Source: Pigoraptor vietnamica
Taxonomy: Eukaryota; Opisthokonta; Filasterea
Reading direction: 5' to 3'
Assembly: GCA_943704525.1 (NCBI GenBank)
Contig: CALSCQ010002632.1
Span: 1-27,500 of the forward strand
DNA length: 27,500 nt
In this document: positions 1-9,350 of the stretch, piece after piece
How positions within the stretch are numbered: position 1 is the first letter of the stretch
Layout of the letters: every line of letters begins with the position of its first letter
The notes under the pieces: generated by a model
The model's input: only the letters and a program-made list of their open reading frames with translations
Told to the model about the DNA's origin: nothing
Database searches by the model: none
Made by a program: the position numbers and the translations under genes

Positions 1-81
1 GGGGGGGGGGGTATCAGCGATATCCAAAGCCAACTGCGCATATACAGGCCGTGTTACAGTAGTGTACAGTAGTACCCACAG

Positions 82-459
82 AGCTGCGTTGTGGGCGATG
101 GAGAGACCCTTGAGTCCCAGCGGCTTGCGGCTGCGCATAACATGCTGGAGCAGGCAGTGTGAGTGAAATGGATGTAATTGAACACTGGCTTCGCGCTATA
201 CCAACCTGGAGGCCAAACAGACCAACGACGTACAATGCGCTCATCAGCCCAACCGTCGTCTCGCTCGTCCACGGGCGGTCGCCCGGGATCGCGTCAAGTG
301 CAGACTCGGACATTTCCCGCGTGAGTTGGTGGCTTCGGTAACGGGTGTTTCTGACCAGGCGAAGAAGGCGCGCTGATGCAGTCGTTCAAGTGGAACGGCC
401 ACTCTTTGCCCACACAGCAACATGTGGAGCACTTTGTGCACAAAATACAGAGAAGATGA
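82..459 (+). CDS. 3' end of an unrecognised gene, cut by the left edge
   Basis: Three exons join in phase: 82-158, 221-320 and 382-459, ending in TGA. The introns (159-220 and 321-381) are 62 and 61 nt with GTGAGT donors, exactly the common intron size here. The joined tail is 84 residues. It begins SCVVGDGETLESQ, carries TTYNALISPTVVSLVHG in the middle, and ends in a basic, histidine-rich stretch with WNGHSLPTQQ and HKIQRR. I do not recognise the family and see no domain signature. The first exon may begin further left with another acceptor; bases 1-81 hold no clear coding segment and start with a run of eleven G. The gene is convergent with the ABHD11-like gene, whose stop lies 251 bp away. 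Splicing consistency is the main support; function is unknown. Confidence 0.5.
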
Positions 460-710
460 AGTGCGACCCATTCCATAGTGAACGGCGCTTCAGTACGCAA
501 ATTGGACCCACTTTCGCCCCGTGCTTTTGTGAAGGTGGCTGATGCACGTGTCCGTTTCCGTATTTAGCATGTCCACACGTGCTGACGGCCTCCTGCGATT
601 GGCCTGTTTTGTCGACTGAGTCCCCAAACACTCCATTTGCCCCACGGCCACGTGCTGAAAGAAACGGCCGCGAAGCATCCACGGCACTGCACGCTGGCAA
701 CGACCGCCGT
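460..710. other. Convergent intergenic spacer
   Basis: Spacer between the stop codons of two converging genes. I see no convincing exon, repeat or RNA gene. Small open frames on both strands lack family resemblance and consistent splice sites. Confidence 0.5.
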
Positions 711-1741
711 TTATCGCACGGGGGCCGGTGCATCGGCCGCTTCTGCAATGCTGCCAATGGCTGCGATGACGCGCTCGGGGGCGTCGGCGTGGACCATGTG
801 GCCGGCATTCTCCACGGTCACAATGTGCGCCTGAGGGAACATGGCGCGGATCTGCGGAATGTGGCTGTCGGGAACATAGTTGGACCGCTCGCCCCTAATA
901 AACCACGTGGGACCGGAGTACGCCTTCCCGCCAACTTCTTCTGCGACTGCGCCGAGAAACCGCTCGATGGCAGCCATGTTCACCCGCCACTTGTAACCCC
1001 CCGAGTCCAGCCTCACATTCGTTAACAGAAACTGGCGCAACCCGGTGTCCTGCATGTCATTTACAGTCAAATGGTGAGTCAATTTTCGAGGCAGGCGCGT
1101 CTGAGAACTAGGACTCTCACCTTAATGGACTCTGCAAGTGCCTTTTCTATCGTTGCCCGGCTCTTGTGACCTTCCAGCTTGACGGCGTTCAACGTATTAA
1201 AAATCTGGACGATTTCGAGCGTACCTGACGCATAGCGCAAGGGGGATATATCTATTACCCCAAGCGCGCCCACTCGCGTGGGATGGTGCGTGGCCAATGT
1301 CATAGCAACTTTCCCACCCTGCACATTCGGTATGGTCAGCAACTGGCCAACGACGAGCCGCCCGCGACAGGACCGCACCATACTGTGTCCAACAATGGCC
1401 GCGCGGTCGATTTCTCGGGCGTCCAGAAAGCGCAAGACGTCTTCTGCCATCAGCGGATACGTCATCTCGGCCGTGTGCGGGCTCTCGCCGTGGTTGCGAA
1501 GGTCCAGGGTGTGCACCGTGCGGCCATTCTGCGCAAGCGCGCGCGCGACTGTCCCCCAATTGCGCCCCGATCCGAGCAGGCCGTGTAGAATGACCACCGG
1601 GGCGCCGCTCGTCGCTGCCGGCGCAACAAAGTCCTGGTGCCGCAGGATGACGGCGTGGGCGTGGTGGTGGGTGCTGCGGGCGCCCGGAGCGCGCGGTGCT
1701 GAGCGGCGCACCCACGCCCTTCTGAGTAGCATGGTGGACAT
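711..1741 (-). CDS. ABHD11: ABHD11-like alpha/beta hydrolase, probably mitochondrial
   Basis: Three exons (1741-1379, 1318-1121, 1049-711) give 299 residues. The introns are 60 nt (1378-1319) and 71 nt (1120-1050). The protein has an alpha/beta-hydrolase fold: an HGLLGS oxyanion turn at 53-58, the nucleophile elbow GHSMGG with Ser120, and NAGHMVHADAP near the end with the likely catalytic His271. The family (ABHD11 in animals, YGR031W/IMO32 in yeast) comprises mitochondrial serine hydrolases. The arginine-rich, acid-free first 30 residues fit a targeting peptide. I chose the ATG at 1741; the frame stays open upstream to about 2005 and an ATG at 1732 is also possible. Intron 1 falls inside the nucleophile elbow, just after GHSM. 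It is a multiple of three and stop-free, so retaining it would insert 20 residues beside the active serine. Divergent from SAR1. Confidence 0.85.
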
Positions 1742-2058
1742 TGCAGAGCGATAAAAGGCAAGATGGAATCGATACAGCCTTGTGAAAACGCCGAGTTTGA
1801 AGGGAACACGAATGATAGACATGTTACCACTAGCGAGAGCTCGGCGACGGTTTGCATTCCGCGGCACGCCCGAGGCCCACCCCGGATGTGCCAACGTGAC
1901 GAAAATTGCCTGCTGACGGGGCTCGTCTTGCGAGACACGGAAGCAGTGAAGACGCGGGTGCGGCAGAGTGCTGTGTGCGTGACTCTCCTCTCGTGCCCAC
2001 CGCACTGTGAGCTGTCTTGGCCAGGCAAATTGTGTGCCGCGCGCACTCTCTTTCGAAA
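1742..2058. promoter_or_regulatory. Bidirectional promoter region ABHD11/SAR1
   Basis: 317 bp between two divergent start codons, so it should carry both promoters. I see no TATA box at a sensible position for either gene and no strong known motif. A pyrimidine-rich stretch, CACTCTCTTTCGAAA, immediately precedes the SAR1 ATG. Confidence 0.5.
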
Positions 2059-3210
2059 ATGTCCTTCATCCTCGACTGGTTTTGGAACATTTTGAATTAC
2101 CTCGGTGAGTGCCGTGTGTGAGTCTTATGGTGCGCTCCTTTCTGTGGCCGTGCGGATACGCATGCACTGTGGCGGGGCAGTAGATGGTCAAGTTGAATGC
2201 AATGGCCCACATGAGTGATGTGATGCGCCTGCAGGTCTCGCCAACAAGAGCGCAAAGATTGTCTTTCTCGGCCTCGACAATGCCGGCAAGACGACGCTGC
2301 TGCACATGTTGAAGGATGACAGGCTCGCACAGCACAACCCGACGCTCCATCCGAGTGGGTAGCTATATGGGCCTGGTGGAAAGGGCGCTCTGCCGTGTCA
2401 AAAGGGCTGCAGTGGGACATGCACTCACCCGCTCTGTGACTTCATGAACAGCGATGGAGGAGCTGGCCATCGGAAACATCCGGTTCAAGACCTTCGACCT
2501 TGGTGGCCACGCCCAGGGTAAGTCGGCGCTGAAGGTGACGACGGTTTGGTTAGCATTGTGGACAATTGCCTTGCATCCGTTTGCACCCGCAACGGTTTAT
2601 TGTAGCTAGCGGCGACATGATCGAAATCTGTGACATTTTACTGCATTTCGGGTGCCGCACTTTGCGTGCTTTCGTCTGACGAAGACATTGCGCAGCGCGT
2701 CGTGTTTGGCGCGATTATTACCCGTCGGTGGACGCAATTGTGTACATGATTGATGCGGCAGACAGGGATCGCTTCCCCGAGACGAAGAAGGAGCTTGATG
2801 TGGGTGCTGCACGCGCTGTTCTGTGGTTTTGGCCCTAGTGACACTGTGTGTCTCGCAGAGCCTGCTGTCGTCGGAGGAACTGTCGAGCGTGCCGTTCCTC
2901 ATTCTCGGCAATAAGATTGACAATCCCCGCGCTGCAAGCGAGGACGAACTGCGGGCAGCACTTGGTCTCACGAACGTCACGACCGGGAAGGTGGGAAGCC
3001 CGTGTGCCATAGCGTGAGGTGGTGCAAGAATGTGTGGTGTGTGTCTCTGTGTTTGTGTGCGTGCGCTTGTGTGTGTGACTGAAACGGGGCGTGTTGCAGG
3101 GCAAGGTGGCTCTCAAGGACATCCGGCCCATCGAGGTCTTCATGGTGACGGTGGTGCGGCGTCAGGGGTACGGCGAAGGCTTCCGCTGGCTGGCGCAGTA
3201 CATCAACTGA
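2059..3210 (+). CDS. SAR1: SAR1 small GTPase (COPII coat assembly)
   Basis: Six exons (2059-2104, 2235-2354, 2452-2517, 2696-2799, 2859-2990, 3100-3210) give 192 residues, the usual family length. SAR1 GTP binding at the ER membrane recruits Sec23/24 and Sec13/31 to form COPII vesicles. The sequence starts [12 protein letters not shown], the hydrophobic amphipathic helix that replaces the myristoylated glycine of Arf proteins. GTPase motifs are GLDNAGKT (28-35), switch threonine 56 in NPTLHPT, DLGGH (71-75) and NKID (130-133). The C-terminal [23 protein letters not shown] is the SAR1 signature. Introns are 130, 97, 178, 59 and 109 nt; the last is GT-rich. Convergent with the DLEC1-like gene, stops 83 bp apart. 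All six junctions preserve phase and rebuild a full SAR1, so the model is secure. Confidence 0.96.
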
Positions 3211-3293
3211 AAAAAAGCAATGAAGGCGGCGTGCGCACGCGCGTGGAATTTCGTTTTACTCTGTTTTGTTTTCTTTTGCGTCACCTGACAGTC

Positions 3294-6200
3294 CTACAGC
3301 CTGTCTGCGTTGTACATGCGCTCGTCGACAGAGCCGTAGCCGATAAGGCGCACCTCGTGCCACGCCCCGTGTTCGACAGCGACGCGCACGAGGCCCGTGT
3401 AGCGCCGGGGCTCGCGGGGCGCAAAGCGGATAGAGACGCTCGCCGAGGGCGGACCGGCAGCGGCGCTCGGCTGCCCGTGGCGCTCGCGGGCAACGACGTG
3501 GCTTGCGAGGCGCCCCTCGGACGGACCTGCAATGGCAAAGACGCCGTCGCCGACCAGCTCGCACTCGAACGGCGCCTCGCACGCGGACACGTTGGTGATT
3601 TCAAGGGAGAACCCGCGGCTGTCGCGCACCAGCACCGTCCCGAAATCGTAGGCGGTGGACGACACAGTAACGCGCGGGCGCTGTATTAGCCCCTCCAGCT
3701 CCACAACCTGCATGCATGGATATTAGCGTTCGCAGCAACTCACAGCGCTGCATGGGCGTTTGCACACGATGATTGGCACGGATGGCACGCAAGCGCACGC
3801 AGAGACCATACGCACCTGCTCAGAGCCGTTCGAGAAGCGAATGACGAGGCTGCCGGCGATGGCGACATCGGCCGAGCGATCCGCCTGCGACAGCATGCTG
3901 GTCTCCGCCGCAAATTCGAGGACAACGCCGATGTTGTCCTTGGGTTGCAATGTGTGCTGCGCGCGTCGACTCTTCGCCTTGGTCTGCTGCGTCAAACTCT
4001 CAATGTCGGCGACGCAGAACGGGCTCTCCGTGCCGAGAGTGAAGGATAGTGCCGACCCGCCGTTGTTCGACAGCGCAATGGACCGTCGTACAACAAGGCG
4101 ACCGCTCGCAAGGTCCGCCGACGCACACTTGAAGCGCACGACGCGACCGGCATCCACCGCGAGCCTTAATTAATGAGATGAAGGCGACGTCCGATGAGCA
4201 AAGAAAGAATATTTCATCGGCAAAATAGGAAGGTGCGAAAATTGTGCTTTGCGACGGGCGTACCTTGGTTCCGCGCTGTGGCCTGTGAGTGCCATTCGCA
4301 ATGGCCACGTAAGCTCGCCCTGGACGCGCTTCGTGGTGTCCGTCACGCTTTCCGCCACCCGCATGAAAGAGAGAAGCGTCGCGTTGAAGTGGCCGGCGAC
4401 TGGGGAGCGGAAGCCGAGATGGACAGGAGCACTGCCCCGCGCAGGCACCACCTGCAGTTCAAATTCAGCTCCCTAAGTACTTATACTGCGATGCAGAGGG
4501 GGCACGCGCGCGTTACGCACCATCGCGCTGTTGGACGTGACGCGGAAAGGTGGGTTGGGCGTCGCAATGCCATCGTGGTTGTGCACGGCGATCGCGACCG
4601 CCCCAGCCTCGTCTACGCAGACGCGCAGATCGACCAGCGCAGAGTCCTCCGGCAGCGTGCGCGTGAGGATCTGCCAGTCGAGCTGGATGTCTGCACGGAA
4701 ACGGGTGAAAGGGCACGTTAGTAACGAGTGACGCAGCCGCTGTCTTAGTGAATAAGCAGGCACGCGGCACCCACCAAATGGGCTGCTGTTCTCCACGCGG
4801 AACATGCGCACGACCTCCTTTTCGCCAAACGGCTGCGACCCAAAGTTCATGGTTGGCGGGCTTGTCGCCATGCTCAGTCCCGTCGACGTCTCCCGGAACC
4901 GCAACGGCGAGCCCACAACGCCCAGGCACACGCCCACATACGATGCCTCGAGGCCGCCCACATCGCAGCGCAGCCGGTCCTCGTACACCCCCCACATGTC
5001 ATTGTATGCCTGCACCGTGATGACCGTGGACGAGAACGGCGAAAGCCACCCTTCGGCCGGCGAAACCTCAAAGGCCGCGCCCGTGCCGCCAGCCAACGCG
5101 GCCGCGCGCTTCCCATCGTCGACCACGTGCCCGTCCGCGGAGGGCCTCGGCGTGTCAAACGGCTCCGACGCAGAGACAGGCCGCACCCGCTTGCTTGCGT
5201 GGCGTTCCACAGCGATGGCGAAGGGCGCTGGAATTGCAGAGTGATTCACAATCTCAAACGCGCGCGTTCGCGACTGGCCAATGGGGCAGTCGAGACCAAA
5301 GTCAATGCGCCCCTCGGTGAGGGCCGCGCCGTTGGGTCCGCAGTACGACACGGACAGCCCGCGCACGTCCGACTCGACAGAGAACCCGATGTTCTGCGCG
5401 CCGTCTGCCACGCTGCAGGATAGCAAGGCACGCAGCGGCCCCGCCTTCGCAGCAACAAATGCCACTTCCACGAGCAACTCCTGACCCGGTTCTAGCACGC
5501 CAGCGCGCGGTGTGAACGAAGCGCGAAGGTCGGTGTTGGTGGACACTTCGGCCCATGCGAACGGCGTCGGCAGGAGCGTCAAGTTACGCACAACGACCGT
5601 GCGCGTCAGCGTGACGCCCACGTACGCGTCGTCCAAGCACATGCGTGAAGGCAAGACGCACGCGCTCGGGGAGACGACCTCCGCGTGACACGACACTAGG
5701 CATGGCGGCCCACCCTCCGGCTGAAAGCAGACAGTTTCCGCAATCGGACCGGCCTCGCGGGGATGAAGCGTAATGCGCACATTGGCCGTCGCACCGGGAG
5801 CGAGTGTCCCGTCGGCGGGATTGAACTCCACGTGCTCCCCACCGCGGCCACCGCACAGCGACGCCGACCACGCGACAGGGACGGGCGAAGGGTTGGTGAT
5901 CATGGCCAGGCGGGGGACAAACGTGCCCACAGATACAAGCCCGAAGTCGACATCGCCAGCGTGCACCGCCAGCCGAGGCGGTACGGCACGGCCTTCAACG
6001 TGCAACACGATCGGCTGCGCGTGCTCGATGAGACACACGGCGACATCGGCAATCGGCCCTGGACTCCGCGGCCGAACCTCCACCTCCACCTCAACACTGT
6101 CGGCCGCCGGGACCACGCCCGCGTCCGGTGTCACCGACACGACGTTGTCGGGACCAAGAGTGGGGTAGGACCCACCCGTCGGCATGCCGCGCCAACAGAA

Positions 6201-8227
6201 GCGCGCCGGTGACTCGCTGGCATTGCACACGCGCACCTTGCGGCGGACCGAGTGGCCCACGCAGACGTCCCGCGGCAGCACAATCGCCGGCGGCCGCAGC
6301 ATTGCAGCAATCGGCCGCGCGGTGCCCTCCAAGTCCACCGGGAGGCACAGGGCGGCTGATTCGAGCGCGGCGGGCAGCTCCGTGAGCGTCAGCTGCAGGC
6401 GGCTCGTCCAGAAGCCGAGGTCGCCGGGCAAAAAGGAGACCTTGAACTCGACGAGAGACGCCGCCGGAAACACGCCCGCCGGCGGCTCCATCGCAAACGT
6501 GCCTTCGAGGCCGTCGCAGAGCCACTCGAACGGAAGGTCGACCGTCGTGTCGTTGCGCACAGTGAGCGACCGCACCTCCTCCTCGCGCGGATGCAAATCG
6601 CCAAACAAAACACGGCCGACGGGGGCATCCAAAGCGCCGTCAAGGCCCGCGGCGAACGACAACCGCGGCACGTCGGCAAAGCCGGACAGCGTGACGCGGC
6701 GCACGCGCCCATTGTCGCACACAATCACAAGCGCCATGGACACAGCGCCCGCCTCCGCAGGCGCAAAGCGGGCGGAGACGGAGAGGCGCTCCCCCTTCTG
6801 CAGCGCAAACACGCACGGCGAGAGGGAGAAGGGGCCCGCACGGCCGTCCCATCCGCTTGCGAGGGCATCCACACCCTCGGCGTCCCACCGAGCCGCGGGA
6901 AAGAGGGCAAAGCGCCCGCTTCCGCCGGCATTGACGCAGTCGAACGTGTGTGTCACCGTGTCGCCCACAAGGCAGGGGCCGAGATCAAACACGTCGGGCA
7001 GGGAGAGCGCGGGCGGCAAGCGGCGGGCGGCTAGCGGAATGTCGAAAACCGTGCCGTCCTCCACCTCCACGCGAAGGACGTCCGCCGCGTCGTCGAGCGA
7101 ATCGGGCAGGAACCGCACAACATAGTGGGCGCACATGCCCGGCGCCACCGAGCCCTCGGACGGCGCGGGATAGCGACCTGGCAAGACGGCAAAGCGAGTG
7201 GACGCCGGCGGCAGCACGCGCACGCGGCGCCCCACGCACCCCACGTTGCGCAACACCACGGGCATCTCGTACACTCGCCCGATCGCATAGCTTGAAAAGA
7301 CGACCTCGGCCGGATCAGCCACAAACGAGCTGGCGGTGGGCGCCTTCTCCGCGTCGTTGCGGGGGTTTCGCAGGAAATTCGCGCGTTCTCCCATGCGCGC
7401 CAGCACGTGACGCTCTTCCTCGCGCTGCTGCGAATCCATCGACTCGGCCCACACCTTCCCCCGCGCGGCCGTCTCAGGCCCTGTCACCCGCGACGCGAGG
7501 GTGTCTCGCCGGGGGTCGGCCGATTCTCGGTACGGGTGGAACACCTTTCCGGTCTCACGGTGCGCCGCGGTGCTCGTGGATAGCAGGTAGTGCGGCGTTG
7601 GGCGCGCGGGCGACGTGCTTCGGGGAGGCGCCACACGCGCACCGTCGACGTCCGCGTCCGACCGGTGCGAGGTGGCCGCGGCCGGCAACACGAGGTGGCT
7701 TGTACGCAGCGCATTCGCGTCGAGAAGCTCCGTCAGCCGCGACCGCCCTGCGGTGGAGACAAAGGGGTTGGGCACAGCCCCGCCACGCCACGGAACACGC
7801 ACACGCACCTTGCGGGAGGCCCGTCTTGTTGTACTCGGCATACTCTTCGACGGCGCGGCGGGCGCTTTCGCGGTCGTGCGCCGCGGCAGACGCGCGCGCC
7901 TTCTGAATGTGCGCGTGAAGCCAGTCGACGCGCTCCACCCGCGCGCGGCGCTCGTCCTCAATCTGCGCAGTGCCGCAATGTCAGAGCCATGCATCGTGTG
8001 CGCCCACGGTGCTGGGTCAATGATGTAGTACGTAATGCAGGTGGGTCGTACTGTGTGCTAGCACCCACGCGGACGAGGATCTCCTCGAACACGGCGTCTG
8101 GCTGTGCGGCGCGGCGGGGCGGCTTGTCGCCCGCGGAGGGAAAGGCAGCGGCAAGCAGCGAGGTCACGTCGTGCGCCACCGCGGCGGCGGCGGAGACCCC
8201 TCCCCCATCCATGGTAGCCCTGCGCAT
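3294..8227 (-). CDS. DLEC1: DLEC1/CFAP81-like axonemal ASH-domain protein
   Basis: Seven exons (8227-8069, 7962-7809, 7747-4775, 4690-4521, 4472-4264, 4164-3816, 3707-3294) give 1475 residues. The N-terminal part is charged and helical (EEILVRIEDERRARVERVDWL, about 47-67; REEERHVLARM further on). From about residue 255 the protein is a string of ASH/MSP-like beta-sandwich repeats of the type found in central-apparatus proteins: VFSSYAIGRVYEMPVVLRN, SVAPGMCAHYVVRFLPDSLDD, then repeated blocks resembling D-G-x-x-x-VG and VVxxFxP. The first ASH block, with its RVLPP and LPDVFDLGPCLVGD pattern, fits my recollection of DLEC1 best; HYDIN, CFAP65 and CFAP74 are related alternatives. Human DLEC1 is somewhat longer. 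An in-frame TGA lies just upstream of the ATG at 8227; the ATG at 8212 is also possible. Introns are 106, 61, 84, 48, 99 and 108 nt. An X-box lies about 80 bp upstream. Confidence 0.75.
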
Positions 8228-8427
8228 GCACCCCTCAACCACAGCTCAGAGGGAGCGCCGCCGTTGCCCTTCTTGTGCTCAATCGCACTACTCGCCGCCA
8301 TGCGATTCCATGGCAACACAGGAAATGATGCGCCACATACGTCAATTGGAGATGATGTAATTTGAAATCACATCATGGCTCGCACATTGAACAGAAGCTG
8401 CTTCGCGTTTGTTGCGCTGTGGGGAAA
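8228..8427. promoter_or_regulatory. Bidirectional promoter, DLEC1-like / unknown gene
   Basis: 200 bp between divergent start codons. It contains an RFX-type X-box (8304-8317), an extra GTTGCC half-site at 8263-8268, and an imperfect palindrome at 8352-8376 whose 7-bp arms ATGATGT and ACATCAT flank an AT-rich centre. Confidence 0.6.
8304..8317. promoter_or_regulatory. X-box (RFX transcription factor site)
   Basis: GATTCCATGGCAAC matches the palindromic X-box GTTGCCATGGCAAC at 12 of 14 positions. It has a perfect GGCAAC right half and the canonical 2-bp centre. It lies 77-90 bp upstream of the ATG of a ciliary gene, the distance typical for RFX targets in animals and choanoflagellates. The match is seen in sequence; binding is inferred. 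Confidence 0.6.
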
Positions 8428-9103
8428 ATGCGCGACCCGAAGCGGCTGCCGACCGCGCAGCTCATATCGAAGTGTGTGCTCTGTGCGTGCCGTGAGCGTC
8501 GTTGTCACGTGGACTGCCGTGTGACTCTCGCACCTCCGCAGGCTCAGCGCCCGCGCAGCCGTCGGGTACGAGACACCCCGGCCGTGGCTCGTGTTTGCCC
8601 ACCGGCGGCCGCCCTCCGGGAACAGATGGGTAGTCCCGCGCGAGGACCTCAACAAGCCGTGCGTGAAGAAGCTGTCGCCGGACAGCGAGTGGCGAGGGTG
8701 AGTCGACAGGCGGCTACAGTGCGCGGGACGCTTTCTGACGAATCCTGCGCAGGCCTCTTCTCCAGCTCTCGACCAAGCCGATGGACCTCCTGAGCAACCA
8801 CCCTGAAAACGTTCGCAATGTGGAGCCCTTTGAGCGGTGAGCGGCTGTGTGCGGCGGCGTGCGGGACGTATGGCTTCTGAGCGTCGTCGTTCGGTTTGCA
8901 GATATGCACGCCTTGCGCGCGAGGTTTCGACCACCAAGCTGCACATATCTCGCCCCGAAATTTTGAAGGCCGTCGGTGAGTCGATGCGGACGGCGGTGGA
9001 ACGGAATAGCGCTCCCTCGGAGGAGTCGCAGCCGCGGCAGGAGCTCCTCAGCTTTGTCAAGCTCCTGGAGAGCAGCCGGCGCGACAAGAGGCAGTCCCCG
9101 TGA
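8428..9103 (+). CDS. Uncharacterised 161-residue protein
   Basis: Four exons (8428-8471, 8542-8697, 8753-8836, 8902-9103) give 161 residues; introns are 70, 55 and 65 nt. The start is the only nearby ATG that keeps phase with exon 2. I do not recognise the family. The N-terminal half is basic with conserved-looking aromatic and proline positions (RPWLVFAHRRPPSGNRWVV, then NKPCVKKLSPDSEW). The middle reads LLSNHPENVRNVEPFERYARLA, and the C-terminal third is probably helical and charged, ending LLSFVKLLESSRRDKRQSP. There is no transmembrane segment or obvious signal peptide, and only one cysteine. It shares a 200-bp promoter and X-box with the ciliary gene, so a flagellar role is possible; a mitochondrial or ribosomal role cannot be excluded. 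A 19-bp segment spanning the stop codon recurs 50 bp downstream. Confidence 0.75.
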
Positions 9104-9178
9104 CAGCCGTGCGTGTGGGGCGGGGATAGGAGTCAGTCCCTGCGAACCCGTGACAGCCGTGCGTGCGTGCGTGCGTGA
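9097..9178. repeat. 19-bp direct repeat and GTGC tetranucleotide run
   Basis: CCCGTGACAGCCGTGCGTG occurs at 9097-9115, including the stop codon of the unknown gene, and again at 9147-9165. There it runs into a short (GTGC)n tract to about 9177. It looks like a local duplication in the 3' UTR. Confidence 0.8.
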
Positions 9179-9350
9179 ATGCTTGCGAGCCGAGGAGAAT
9201 TACACTGTTGACCAGTGGGTTCTTGCGGCCCTTGTCTCAAGCATTGACGGCGTGTGTTCGATGGCTGTTGACTACGCGTACCCCTAGCCTTCGTCTCGCA
9301 CGTGCCTGTGCTCTAGTTGAGCGATTCTGTGCTTATGTCTGCGGAGGCGT

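Noticed and set aside
1-11. Run of eleven G at the left edge as a telomere or regulatory G-tract
   Set aside because: A single homopolymer at the window start with no repeated unit; an assembly or sequence-end effect is as likely.
1742-2005. N-terminal extension of the ABHD11-like protein in the same frame
   Set aside because: Not family-like, and it would consume most of the shared promoter with SAR1. The ATG at 1741 begins a convincing mitochondrial targeting peptide.
3294-8227. Calling the ASH-repeat protein HYDIN
   Set aside because: HYDIN is about 5,000 residues; length and the first ASH block fit DLEC1/CFAP81 better, though related CFAP families remain possible.
6184-8360. Several 250-320-codon plus-strand frames over the DLEC1-like gene
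   Set aside because: Arg/Pro/Ser-rich shadows of a strongly biased coding strand; the minus strand gives a spliced ASH-repeat protein with all phases consistent.
8375-8471. Earlier ATG (8375) as start of the unknown gene, giving a presequence-like N-terminus
   Set aside because: That frame reaches the exon 1 donor in the wrong phase for exon 2; the ATG at 8428 is in the right phase.
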